Below, one piece after another: positions 46,808 to 55,355 of a DNA stretch of 64,000 bases. The first letter of the stretch is position 1, and every line of letters starts with the position of its first letter. Under the pieces are notes generated by a model. That model had not been told where the DNA came from. It did no database searches and saw only the letters and a list, made by a program, of their open reading frames with translations. The DNA is taken from assembly GCA_023418575.1 (NCBI GenBank), contig JAEZZM010000018.1, positions 1-64,000 of the forward strand, read 5' to 3'. The translations under genes were made by a program, and so were the position numbers. This stretch comes from Actinomycetes bacterium. GTDB lineage: Bacteria; Actinomycetota; Coriobacteriia; Coriobacteriales; JAEZZM01.

Positions 46808-47128
46808 ATGTTAGAGCTTACTAAAGACAACTTTGAAGCAGAGGTACTTCAAGCAGAGGGCTATGTTTTGGTGGATTATTTTGGTGATGGCTGCGTACCT
46901 TGTGCTGCACTTATGCCTCACATTCATAAGTTTGCAGAGACCTATGGCGATAAGGTAAAGTTCACCTCTTTAAATACCACTAAGGCTCGCAGACTTGCTA
47001 TTTCTCAAAAGGTCTTAGGTCTTCCTGTTATTGCTATGTATCACAATGGTGAGCAAATTGAAGCTTGTGTAAAAGATGATGCTACACCAGAAAACATTGA
47101 GGCAATGATTAAGAAGTATTACGCTTAG
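46808..47128 (+). CDS. trxA: Thioredoxin of the glycine reductase system
   Basis: 106-residue thioredoxin. The active site is GCVPC (C29, C32) in place of the common WCGPC; this form is known from glycine-reductase thioredoxins. Cis-Pro is present in VLGLPVIAMY. AAGGAG lies 5 nt before ATG 46808, better than the ATG one codon earlier. Electron donor for protein A, reduced by the neighbouring TrxB. Confidence 0.93.
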   Translation: MLELTKDNFEAEVLQAEGYVLVDYFGDGCVPCAALMPHIHKFAETYGDKVKFTSLNTTKARRLAISQKVLGLPVIAMYHNGEQIEACVKDDATPENIEAMIKKYYA

Positions 47129-47169
47129 TACCTTATCAAGCTTTATATTTTTTGGAATTTTCACTTTTA

Positions 47170-47205
47170 GGTATGGCTGGGCGATAAGAACTTATCGCCC
47201 ATACC
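47170..47205 (+). other. Strong intercistronic hairpin between trxA and grdA
   Basis: GGGCGATAAG (47179-47188) and CTTATCGCCC (47191-47200) pair perfectly, extended by GGTAT/ATACC. There is no T-run, so an mRNA processing/stability element or a pair of inverted genome words is likelier than a terminator. Confidence 0.6.
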
Positions 47206-47256
47206 AAGAGTGTTAATTTAAGTAATGTAAATTCGTTCTAAAGAAGGGGGTGTGAG

Positions 47257-47733
47257 ATGAGCATTCTGGAAGGAAAGAAAGTAATCGCTATTGGCGATCG
47301 CGATGGCGTACCTGGTCCTGCAATTCAGGCCTGTGTTGAGACAGCTGGTGCAGAGGTAGTCTTCGCAGCTACAGAGTGCTTCGTCTGAACCGCTGCAGGT
47401 GCAATGGACCTGGAAAACCAAAAGCGCGTTAAGGAACTCGCTGAGCAATTAGGCGCAGAGAACCTTGTCGTTCTTGTTGGTACAGCTGATGGTGAGGGCG
47501 CTGGTTTAACTGCTGAAACAGTAACCAACGGTGATCCAACTTTTGCTGGTCCATTGACGGGAGTCCAGTTAGGACTTACGGTATTCCACGTATGCGAGCC
47601 TGAAGTAAAGGCTGAGTACGATGCAGATGTTTATGACGAGCAATGCGGCATGATGGAAATGGTTCTTGACTTGGATGAAATCCAGGGCGAGATGCAACCC
47701 ATTCGTGAGCAGTACTGCAAGTATCTTGGCTAA
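47257..47733 (+). CDS. grdA: Glycine/sarcosine/betaine reductase selenoprotein A
   Basis: 158-residue GrdA. In-frame TGA at 47386-47388 encodes Sec44 in [16 protein letters not shown], the same position and motif as characterised GrdA proteins. The N-terminus ([20 protein letters not shown]) and downstream [20 protein letters not shown] are typical. AAGAAGGGGG 6 nt before the ATG supports the start. It receives the carboxymethyl group from protein B and passes it, as ketene equivalent, to protein C. A strong terminator follows. Automated callers would lose the N-terminus and begin at 47404. Confidence 0.96.
47390..47407 (+). promoter_or_regulatory. Candidate SECIS hairpin of grdA
   Basis: Immediately after the UGA, CC..TGC / GCA..GG closes an AGGT loop (47397-47400). 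Short and close to the UGA, so weaker than the grdB candidate. Confidence 0.4.
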
Positions 47734-47766
47734 TACTTAGCTTTAGAATTCATACTTGTATGCCTT

Positions 47767-47800
47767 GAGGCAGGGGATAAAATCCTCTGCCTCATTTTTT
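47767..47800 (+). terminator. Terminator of the glycine reductase cluster
   Basis: GAGGCAGGGGAT (47767-47778) pairs with ATCCTCTGCCTC (47782-47793, one G-U pair), loop AAA, then T6. Confidence 0.9.
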
Positions 47801-47830
47801 GTGACTTGCATCACATTTTTGGGGTATACT
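47800..47830 (+). promoter_or_regulatory. TGTGA-N6-TCACA operator and -10 of the permease-hydantoinase operon
   Basis: TGTGACTTGCATCACA (47800-47815) is a perfect Crp-type palindrome. TATACT (47825-47830) fits a -10, so the operator covers the -35 region; no good -35 is present. Confidence 0.6.
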
Positions 47831-47840
47831 TCAAAATTAT

Positions 47841-47879
47841 AGAGAGGGCAGATGACCATAGGTCTAGGCTCTCTTTTTA
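47841..47879 (+). other. Short structured leader with terminator-like end
   Basis: Beginning near the predicted transcription start: AGAGAG (47841-47846) pairs with CTCTCT (47869-47874), enclosing an inner hairpin GACC-ATA-GGTC (47854-47864) and an asymmetric purine-rich internal loop, followed by T5. It may be an attenuator or very small riboswitch. Confidence 0.5.
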
Positions 47880-47944
47880 TATGTTCTTTAAGGGCTTATA
47901 GGCCACTTTAAGCCTTATCTTGAGCCATTATTGTGGAGGTGTAT

Positions 47945-49441
47945 ATGGCGTATCAGATAAAACGAGGAGATTGTATTGATCTAAGCCCAGAGGGCTTAAA
48001 GCTAATTGAGCAATATCCCAATATGCTACATGAGCATACTGCTCAAATCCCCTCATCAAAGCGTGATTGGAAGTTTATAAATATTTTCAACCTGTGGGTT
48101 GGAATGATAGTTTCAATTGCGGTCTATCAGGTAACCTCAGGCCTTATTGTTAGCGGTATGACTTGGTATCAGGCCTTGTTTACCATTGTTTTGGGACATA
48201 CCCTGGTAATGATCTTTGCTATAGTTTTTGGCCATTTTGGTACTAAATATGGACTTAATTACCCCATGCTCTCACGCATAGTTTTTGGAACGCGGGGAGT
48301 AATCATTCCCTCTATAGTCAGAGGTCTTTTGGGTTGTTTTTGGTTTGGCGTACAAACATGGATAGGTGGTCAGGCACTGAATGCTATTATGGGCGTGCTT
48401 ATACCATCGTGGTCGGCGCTGGGCTTTACGGGACTTTTTATTTCCTTTTTGATTTTTTGGCTTCTTAATGTCATCATTGCTGCTTCTGGAGGCAAAGGCG
48501 TAAAAATTTTGGAGAATATAGCAGCCCCTATGTTAGTGGTCTTAAGTTTTATTGTTATTTTATGGGGTCTGAATTTGGCAGGCTGGAATTTGAGCGCTTT
48601 ATTAAGTGTTCCGGTTTTGCAAGCCAAAGCCGATGCTGATTTCTGGACCATCTTTTGGCCTGCTCTTTCTTCTATGATTGCCTTTGATGGAACCATAGCC
48701 CTTTCCATGGCTGACTTTACGCGCTATAGCCAAGATCAAAAAGGTCAGACCTTAGGCCAGATAATTTCTGCCCCTATCATGACCTTATTTATTGCCTTTG
48801 TTGGTATCTGCGGTACGGCAGGAGCCTTCCTTGCTTTTGGAAAAGAAATCTGGGAACCCTCCATTATTGTTGCTCAATTTAGCAATCCTCTAGTGGTAAT
48901 TTTGTTTTCAATTTTTATTATTGGTGCTGTTCTTACCACTAATGTGGCAGCAAACCTTGTGCCACCAACTAATATCATTGCAAGTCTTTCTAAGAATAAG
49001 ATTAGCTATAAGTGGGCAGCTATTATTGCGGCTGTCTTAGCGCTTTTGGCTCAGCCTTGGAATGCACTTTCATCTGCTTATACCTTGGTTTATACCGTTT
49101 GTGGAGCTTTAGGAGCGCTACTTGGTCCCATCTCTGGTATTTATTTTGTGGCCTATCTCTTTGAGCATAAAACCAAGTTTTTCTTGCCAGATGTCTTCAG
49201 ATCTGATGCAGGTGGTCGCTATTTTTACAAGGCAGGCTGGAATATTGAAGCTTGTGTAGCCTTTTTCCTCACTCTTCTTGTTGTCTATAGCGGTATGTTC
49301 TTCGAGCCATTAAAATTTATGTATGATAACAGCTTTGTATTAGGTGCGCTCTTATCGGCTATTTTATATGCAGTAGCTCTGTTAATTAGCGGCCGATTCA
49401 AGCACTTTGCTCAGCTTGCTCAAAAAGATGAGCTTGAATAA
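47945..49441 (+). CDS. NCS1 family nucleobase/hydantoin/allantoin permease
   Basis: 498 residues, about twelve membrane helices. NCS1 blocks: FINIFNLWVGMIVSIAVYQV, MLSRIVFGTRGVIIPSIVRG, WFGVQTWIGGQALNAIMGV and SMADFTRYSQ. Members include Mhp1 (hydantoins), allantoin, cytosine and uracil carriers. The hydantoinase 65 nt downstream suggests a cyclic amide substrate. GGAGG 5 nt before ATG 47945 sets the start. Expression is probably controlled by the Crp-type site and leader hairpin upstream. Confidence 0.9.
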   Translation: MAYQIKRGDCIDLSPEGLKLIEQYPNMLHEHTAQIPSSKRDWKFINIFNLWVGMIVSIAVYQVTSGLIVSGMTWYQALFTIVLGHTLVMIFAIVFGHFGTKYGLNYPMLSRIVFGTRGVIIPSIVRGLLGCFWFGVQTWIGGQALNAIMGVLIPSWSALGFTGLFISFLIFWLLNVIIAASGGKGVKILENIAAPMLVVLSFIVILWGLNLAGWNLSALLSVPVLQAKADADFWTIFWPALSSMIAFDGTIALSMADFTRYSQDQKGQTLGQIISAPIMTLFIAFVGICGTAGAFLAFGKEIWEPSIIVAQFSNPLVVILFSIFIIGAVLTTNVAANLVPPTNIIASLSKNKISYKWAAIIAAVLALLAQPWNALSSAYTLVYTVCGALGALLGPISGIYFVAYLFEHKTKFFLPDVFRSDAGGRYFYKAGWNIEACVAFFLTLLVVYSGMFFEPLKFMYDNSFVLGALLSAILYAVALLISGRFKHFAQLAQKDELE

Positions 49442-49506
49442 TACTTGGGTAAAAGATCTTTGGTATCTTAACTTAAGCTGCGGCTAAGAAATTTTGAGAG
49501 GATACG

Positions 49507-50916
49507 ATGCAAAAGATAGATGTTTTGATTAAGGGTGGACAAATTGTTGATGCCAGCCATGTTTATGAGGCAGACATCGCCATAGCAGGTGAGCAGATTG
49601 CTGCTATAGGTCATAATTTGGAAGAGCGCTTTAGTCCAGAGTCCTTTGATGAGGTAGAGCTTATAGATGCTACTGGCAAGATCATCACTCCTGGTTTTGT
49701 TGATGCGCATACCCATATGGATTTAGATGTTGGTTTTACCCGTGCTTGCGATGATTGGTATACCGGAACGCGGGCTGCGCTCGCTGGTGGAACTACTACA
49801 GTCTGTGATCACATGGCCTTTGGTAAGCCAGGTTGCAGCCTGATGTCTCGCGTTGCTGATTATCATAAATTGGCTGACGATAAAACCTTGTGTGACTATA
49901 AGCTCCACGGTGTTATCGCCCAGGTTACTGACGATATTCTTGAAGAGATGAAAGAGCTTAAAGACCACGGACTCTCATCTACCAAGATTTATATGACCTA
50001 CAATGATCGCGTGGAAGATGAGGCAGCGCTTAAGGTGTTGCGCCGTGCAAAAGAGCTGGGAATGATAGTCTGCGTACACTGTGAAAACCACGCCATGGTT
50101 GAGACGCTTCGTCAAGAGTATGCTGAGGCGGGCTGCACCAGCGCTAAATATCATCCGCTTTCTCGTCCGGTTCAAGCTGAGGCAGAAGCAGTAGATAGAA
50201 TTTTGCGCCTTGCTTCGCTTGCAGGGGATGCGCCTATTTATATTGTGCACCTTACTACTAAAGATGGCTTAGAGGTTATTAAAGAGGCGCGCAGGCGCGG
50301 ACAAAAGAATATTTTTGCTGAAACCTGCTCACAGTATCTCACCTTAACTGATGAGGTATATGAGAGAGAAGATGGCCTAAAATTTGTTATGAGCCCTCCT
50401 TTGAGAAAGCAAGAGGATGTTTTGGCCTTATGGGAAGGCGTGGCTAAGGGTGATATTCAGGTAGTTGCCACAGATCATTGCCCCTTTAGCTATGGCGATC
50501 AAAAACAGCGTGGTAAGGATGATTTTAGAATGGCACCCAATGGCGCTCCTGGCGTAGAAGAGCGTGTATTGGTAACTGCTCGAGGTATTCAATTTGGTGT
50601 AATTGATTGGCCAAAACTCGTTGAAGTATGTGCTACCAACCCTGCACGCATTTTTGGCCTTGCTCCTAAGAAAGGCTATTTGCAAGCGGGATCAGATGCC
50701 GATCTTGTTATCTTTAATGGAGATGCTCATACCCTTAGTATTAAGGATATGAAGGGTGCTTGCGATTATAGCTGCTATGAGGGAATTGAGGTTCCTTTCA
50801 ATATTGAGCAGGTATGGTTACGTGGTGCCTGTGTTCTAAGAGATGGAAAACTCAACGAAGTAAAGGGCTTTGGGCGCTTTGTACCAACAGGCCCAAGTCC
50901 TATGATCCAGGCTTAG
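49507..50916 (+). CDS. Dihydropyrimidinase / D-hydantoinase-type amidohydrolase
   Basis: 469-residue cyclic amidohydrolase. Binuclear metal site: DAHTHMDL (HxH), the Lys to be carbamylated in SSTKIYMTY, HCEN, YIVHLTT, and the Asp in ATDHCPFSYG. Opens hydantoins or dihydropyrimidines to N-carbamoyl amino acids. Homologues (HyuA/phenylhydantoinase) also occur near selenium-dependent molybdenum hydroxylases in purine-using anaerobes, but none is visible here. No carbamoylase follows. Ends near a strong terminator. Confidence 0.9.
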   Translation: MQKIDVLIKGGQIVDASHVYEADIAIAGEQIAAIGHNLEERFSPESFDEVELIDATGKIITPGFVDAHTHMDLDVGFTRACDDWYTGTRAALAGGTTTVCDHMAFGKPGCSLMSRVADYHKLADDKTLCDYKLHGVIAQVTDDILEEMKELKDHGLSSTKIYMTYNDRVEDEAALKVLRRAKELGMIVCVHCENHAMVETLRQEYAEAGCTSAKYHPLSRPVQAEAEAVDRILRLASLAGDAPIYIVHLTTKDGLEVIKEARRRGQKNIFAETCSQYLTLTDEVYEREDGLKFVMSPPLRKQEDVLALWEGVAKGDIQVVATDHCPFSYGDQKQRGKDDFRMAPNGAPGVEERVLVTARGIQFGVIDWPKLVEVCATNPARIFGLAPKKGYLQAGSDADLVIFNGDAHTLSIKDMKGACDYSCYEGIEVPFNIEQVWLRGACVLRDGKLNEVKGFGRFVPTGPSPMIQA

Positions 50917-50999
50917 TGATTAAGCCAGAGGCCTAAGGCTTGATATGTTAAAAGCTTTAAGCTCTTCAAGCGTCTGAGCGCTTATAAGAGAGGCTTTAT

Positions 51000-51041
51000 A
51001 CTATCCCAGCTTATCAATATAAGCTGGGATAGTTTGCTTTT
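51000..51041. terminator. 15-bp perfect hairpin between convergent genes
   Basis: ACTATCCCAGCTTAT (51000-51014), loop CAAT, ATAAGCTGGGATAGT (51019-51033), then TTGCTTTT. Terminates the hydantoinase operon and may serve the leftward surface protein. Confidence 0.9.
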
Positions 51042-51052
51042 AAGGCTTTGCT

Positions 51053-54000
51053 TTACTGAGGCTTCTTTTTATCACTATAATTCAAAGTTATGCCCGCTAG
51101 GAGACTTGCCAGCCCAAGAAAGCCTAGTATGCTTATGCAGGCGATAAGGGCTTTGCGAGTATCCGATGTTTTAGGCAGGACTGGCTTGGGTTTTTCCTCC
51201 TTTGGCTCTTCAGGTTTGTTTTCAAAACGTAGTTCTTGAAGCTGAGCGCTTTCATTAAGATCAAAGATCATATCCTCAGCTTTGATATATCCTTTTGGGC
51301 TTGAGAGTTCTTTTATTCTATAGCGCCCAAAGGGGAGCTTTTCAAAGTATTGCGCTTCAGTTTGTGAAGTCCATCGTTTAATCTCCTTGCCGCTATCCTC
51401 ATGTATGAGAACTAATTCAGCTCCAGCAAGCCCTTTTTTAGTCTGAGCATCGATCTTTTGTATCTTAAGCTTGCTGTAATCATCACGCATTTCAACTTTC
51501 TGCACTTCATTGCTGGGCAGTACATCAAAGTTTATGGCCTCAGTTATGCAATATCCTTCTGGAGCTTGCCTCTCCACTAAGGTATAGCTTCCGGCAGGAA
51601 GATTTTTAATTATATGGGCTTCATTTCCAGATACCCACTCCTCAATGAGCTTTTCGCCTTGATAGAGAGCAAGTTTTGCTCCAGGAAGCTCTTCAGATCC
51701 TGTGATTGATTTTTTAGAAAACGATACCTGTGTTTTAGGCAGGTTACTGCGTTCACAAGAGATAAGCCCTAAAGCAGAGCTCTTTACGGCTGGCTTGCTT
51801 AAGTCCTCATCTAGCTCAATTAATTCTCCTTTGGGATTCACAAGATAGTAATTGCGGCTTTCAGTATCAATTAAGTAGCCATCAGGTGCTCTATGTTCAG
51901 TTAATTTATATAGGTAGCCTGGTTTAAGGCCTTGGGCATAAGCAGCACCAGCATCATCGGTGCACAAGATCAGCCTCATACTTTCGTCCTCATGTTCTAG
52001 GGCCTTTGAGATTTCTTCTGCGTCTAATGTGCTTAGACCATTTGTACTGCTGCTGTCAGCAGCTGTAGAAAAGTAGGCGCTTATTGCAAGCGGTTCATTT
52101 TCACTAGTTTTATCCTTATGGCCTTCTTCATTATTAGGCTTTGTAGTGGGCGTTGCAGCAGGCTTTGCAGAAGAACTAGCATACTCTCTTTCCTGCTCTG
52201 CTTTGGGCCTTACAAGACTTCGAGCTTTTCGGCTGCTGGTGCTGGTAACTTTCTTAACTCCCTTTGTAGCTACTACCTTATTGATAGGAAGGGGATAGGC
52301 TTGCAATAAAAACTCAGTATCCTTAAGAGGTATGCTACTGAGCCTATCTCGTTTCACTACGATAAGGTTGTTTTCGGTATTTCCTATCTTTAGATTTTTG
52401 ATTACGGTATTGCCTTGGGCTTCCTCTGGGCTCAAATACAATTCATGCACTGTGGGATCTAAAAGATAGCCTTGTGGTGCTAAGCTTTCTTTAAGATAAT
52501 ATGCGCCCATATATAACAGAGAGCTTGCAGCCATACCTTGCTCATCTGTACGTATGTGCTCAATAAGACTGTCTTTTTTGTATATGAGCTTGTTTTGAGG
52601 GCTGTATATATCTTGAGCTGCAAAAATTGAGAATTCAGCTCCCGATAAAGCTTGCCCAGTTTTAGTATCTTCTTTATAAACTTGAATCTTTCCTTTTAGT
52701 TCTTTATCACTGCAGCTATAGCTCACGCTTCTTTGTGCCTTATCTGAGTAATCCTTACCGGCTTCTAGTTTTATCTCAATCTCATGAAACTCAGGGTCAA
52801 GGGCGTAAAAACGCGGTGCCTTGCTCTCTTTAACATAATAGATTCCAGGGCTTAGCTTATGGGGGAATACTATAGTACCGTCTTTGCTATAGAAATCTTC
52901 TTGTAGCACGCCATTGTCATCTTTCCAGCTTAAAAGACGCTTGTCCTTATCGTAAAGTCGATAAGCTGCTGTTCCCAAGATCTTGTTACCTTGCTCGTCA
53001 AGTTTAAGAAGCTCAATATGAAAGCTCAGATCATAATTGAGTGCCTCAAACTTGAGTAATTGAGGGTTTTTAAAGCTTTCTTCGTTTATCTCAAAGTTTT
53101 TATGAAAGAGACGGCTATCATCCCAAAGGATAGCTTCTTGAGCAAGCTTAGCCTTAAGTTCATCTGATTTAAGCTCTTTAATTTGATATGAACCATATGG
53201 TAGAGATGAACTTTGTGCAATACCTTGCTCATTTGTCTTTATACGCTCAATAAGTTTTCTATCTAAGCTAGATATTTCAAATTCAATGCCAGCAAGCTTT
53301 TTGTAGTATGTCTTTGCATCTCCTTGTTGGTGGTACTCCAAGTTCTTAGTGATGCGTATGGGGGCTTTTATCACTTGGTTTTTTACGATAAGATCCTGGC
53401 CTTTTAAGACCTGTGTAGTATTTTTAGGAGCCAGTTCAACTTTGTAAAGAGCTGCTTCATCATTTAAAAGATAACCTTCTGGAGCTTTATCTTCCCAAAT
53501 AGCAATATATCCTGGTGCCAGGCCCTGTTGCTTCTGCTTGGTATCAAAGCTATCTTTATCAAGCCAAGCTCTTCCTTGCTCATTGGTCTTCAAGGTCCAG
53601 GAGGGGAGATCTGCCGCTCTAATTTTTTGTAAATTAGCTTCATTAAGAATAAGCTTTTCAGAATTGGATGGGAGTTGCTGATCTTGGATGAGTTCTTGCG
53701 CCTGTTCATCTGTTAGATTAAGCACGATAAACTCAGCATCCTTAAGACTAGCCTTACCCTGAGCAATGCCTGCTGTTTCTAGATCCTCTTTTTTAATTGA
53801 TAAAGCTCCCCGAGGTGGCTTTTTGGGAGTATCCAAAGGCTCTGTTGACTTAATGATTTTAAGCTCTTCATCAAGTTCAATCTCATAGATTTGTTCATCT
53901 AAAGCAAAGCCTTTTGAGGGACGTTTCTCTTGTATCTTATATCGTTTTTGCAATGGTAAATCAGTAAAAAGAGCAATACCTTGCTTATCGGTTTTAGCTT

Positions 54001-54814
54001 CACGTTTAAAGCTAGCATGCTCTTTAGTCTCTTCTGCCGGCCAGAGCTCATATACTGCTCCCTCTAATGAATATTCATCACTTAATTCAGAGGTATACTC
54101 AGGATCAGCACTTTGTTTTTGTAGTTTAATGTTCCCCTTAGCTTCATACGACCATATACCAACAAGATCTTGTACTGAGGAGCTCCCTTCAACTAGGCCA
54201 AAAACGCAATTCTCTAAATCTGGGTTTAGCTTGGAAATTTCATCAGCAATAGTCCCTAAACTCCCTGTATAGACAATGTGGCGCTCAAAATTTTCTCTGT
54301 CTGCAGGACGCACCCCTTTACCAAAGCTTCCCGTAATCAAATGAGAGATGATTTCATGAGCGTAAACCCGCGCGCGATTACCGGGAATTTGCAGGGAGCG
54401 ATGATCTTCATTTACTGAAAACTCAAATCTTGATTCCCAAAGATCTTTATGTTTTTCATAACCCGGTCCTCCTGGCGCATAGTAAAGAACTTTCTTAATA
54501 AGCCAGGCCTTTGTGCTGCCATATCTATTCTCTAAGGCATCGCTGTGAGTTTGTACTGTTACCCTTCCAGATTGCGGAGTATTTTTTGCGCCCTGTGCAC
54601 AGTAAAAAGCACGTCCATCTATATCAAAATTAGTAGTAGAGTAGGCCGAGTATCTAATCCATGAGTAGGGGTTTTGTCGATTGGTGTCATAGCTTAAGTT
54701 AGCCGCCTGAGCACTACCTTTTTGTAAAAAGAGTCCGATAAGTAAGAGACTACTCATCAGCAAGGCTACAGCCATGGCTGCATAAGCCTTTTTGTTAGTT
54801 TGAGAGTATCTCAT
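51053..54814 (-). CDS. Large Cna-B/SpaA-type surface adhesin with LPxTS sorting signal
   Basis: 1253 residues. Signal peptide (AYAAMAVALLMSSLLLIGLF, cleaved near AQAANL), an N-terminal thioester-like domain (~40-215; FDIDGRAFYCAQG), then about eight prealbumin-like Cna-B modules, each ending in a YxLxE-like strand (KRYKIQEKRPSKGF, GIYYVKESKAPRFY, GSYTLVERQAPEGY, GRYRIKELSSPKGY). An Ala/Ser/Thr/Lys-rich insert lies near residues 850-915. The C-terminus has LPKTS, a hydrophobic helix and KKKPQ, so sortase anchoring is expected despite S in place of G. Likely adhesin or pilus tip; isopeptide Lys/Asn pairs are plausible but not checked. The RBS (AAAGGTGG) is 14 nt from the ATG. Confidence 0.85.
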   Translation of the reverse strand: MRYSQTNKKAYAAMAVALLMSSLLLIGLFLQKGSAQAANLSYDTNRQNPYSWIRYSAYSTTNFDIDGRAFYCAQGAKNTPQSGRVTVQTHSDALENRYGSTKAWLIKKVLYYAPGGPGYEKHKDLWESRFEFSVNEDHRSLQIPGNRARVYAHEIISHLITGSFGKGVRPADRENFERHIVYTGSLGTIADEISKLNPDLENCVFGLVEGSSSVQDLVGIWSYEAKGNIKLQKQSADPEYTSELSDEYSLEGAVYELWPAEETKEHASFKREAKTDKQGIALFTDLPLQKRYKIQEKRPSKGFALDEQIYEIELDEELKIIKSTEPLDTPKKPPRGALSIKKEDLETAGIAQGKASLKDAEFIVLNLTDEQAQELIQDQQLPSNSEKLILNEANLQKIRAADLPSWTLKTNEQGRAWLDKDSFDTKQKQQGLAPGYIAIWEDKAPEGYLLNDEAALYKVELAPKNTTQVLKGQDLIVKNQVIKAPIRITKNLEYHQQGDAKTYYKKLAGIEFEISSLDRKLIERIKTNEQGIAQSSSLPYGSYQIKELKSDELKAKLAQEAILWDDSRLFHKNFEINEESFKNPQLLKFEALNYDLSFHIELLKLDEQGNKILGTAAYRLYDKDKRLLSWKDDNGVLQEDFYSKDGTIVFPHKLSPGIYYVKESKAPRFYALDPEFHEIEIKLEAGKDYSDKAQRSVSYSCSDKELKGKIQVYKEDTKTGQALSGAEFSIFAAQDIYSPQNKLIYKKDSLIEHIRTDEQGMAASSLLYMGAYYLKESLAPQGYLLDPTVHELYLSPEEAQGNTVIKNLKIGNTENNLIVVKRDRLSSIPLKDTEFLLQAYPLPINKVVATKGVKKVTSTSSRKARSLVRPKAEQEREYASSSAKPAATPTTKPNNEEGHKDKTSENEPLAISAYFSTAADSSSTNGLSTLDAEEISKALEHEDESMRLILCTDDAGAAYAQGLKPGYLYKLTEHRAPDGYLIDTESRNYYLVNPKGELIELDEDLSKPAVKSSALGLISCERSNLPKTQVSFSKKSITGSEELPGAKLALYQGEKLIEEWVSGNEAHIIKNLPAGSYTLVERQAPEGYCITEAINFDVLPSNEVQKVEMRDDYSKLKIQKIDAQTKKGLAGAELVLIHEDSGKEIKRWTSQTEAQYFEKLPFGRYRIKELSSPKGYIKAEDMIFDLNESAQLQELRFENKPEEPKEEKPKPVLPKTSDTRKALIACISILGFLGLASLLAGITLNYSDKKKPQ

Positions 54815-55094
54815 AAGCGTTTAATCAACCACCTTTCTTGTAAGTAGCTCAATTTTTCATCAGCTGATTATTCAGTTGTAAAGCCTGAGAAGCTGATAAT
54901 TTGCGAGATTGAAGATCTGGTAAGTGATAAGCTTGTAATAATCAAAAGCAAAGCTCAAAAGCCCAGAATTAAGGCCATAAAGTGCTTGATGATAAGCTGC
55001 TTATTTAGAAAAAGTTTAGTTATACCGTGAACACCGCAGTGCCTGTACTGTAAAAAGCTCTGCTTGATACTTTTTTGGGTTACAATTAGTCATT
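54815..55094. other. Divergent intergenic region before the structured RNA
   Basis: A+T-rich. The rightmost part has TACAAT at 55081-55086, placed to start transcription at about 55094, where the RNA's closing stem begins. No other gene is seen. Confidence 0.4.
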
Positions 55095-55338
55095 GAGCAT
55101 TCTTCCGAGCTGTGGTTGCGGGCATATGCCCTAGTCCAAGGCAGATGCGGTCAAAAGGATCCACGTAAACAGATTTCTGTGAGCATGGCGCATCTTAGGG
55201 GTAAGTCGTACCGTCTGGTATATTTGAGACATACCGTCTCACGGGCGAGAGGGTGAGTCGTTTGCAACTTGCAGGCAAAAGCTCCAGTACGCGAGTGTGG
55301 GGTCAAAGACCAGGTCAGTCGGAAGAAGGCTCTTTTTG
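55095..55338 (+). ncRNA. Structured RNA (~240 nt) closed by a 16-bp terminal stem; possibly a raiA-motif RNA
   Basis: The two ends pair: 55095-55098/55329-55332, then nine pairs 55100-55108/55319-55327, then 55110-55112/55316-55318 after a one-base bulge. Internal helices are visible: palindrome GGGCATATGCCC (55120-55131), GATGCG/CGCATC (55144-55149/55189-55194), ACAG-ATTT-CTGT (55169-55180), CCGT/ACGG enclosing GGTAT/ATACC (55211-55244), TTTGC/GCAAA (55261-55279) and GGTC-AAA-GACC (55301-55311). TTTTT follows the closing stem. An RBS and lipoprotein ATG come 10-20 nt later. raiA-motif RNAs occur in Bacillota and Coriobacteriia near raiA/hpf, and hpf is two genes downstream, but I cannot verify the match. 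Confidence 0.65.
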
Positions 55339-55355
55339 TCTAGGAGGTTTCACGT

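Noticed and set aside
47404..47733. GrdA as a 109-residue protein starting at 47404
   Set aside because: The frame upstream of the TGA at 47386 encodes the conserved GrdA N-terminus and has its own RBS; the TGA is selenocysteine.
51053..54814. DNA repeat array or CRISPR in the adhesin gene
   Set aside because: Repetition is at the protein level (Cna-B modules) and nucleotide copies are too diverged; no CRISPR array or cas gene is in the window.
55095..55338. tmRNA, 6S, SRP or RNase P RNA
   Set aside because: No tRNA-like acceptor or tag frame, no large central bubble, no GGAA-capped helix-8 motif in proper pairing, and no RNase P core; the multi-helix layout fits none of them by eye.
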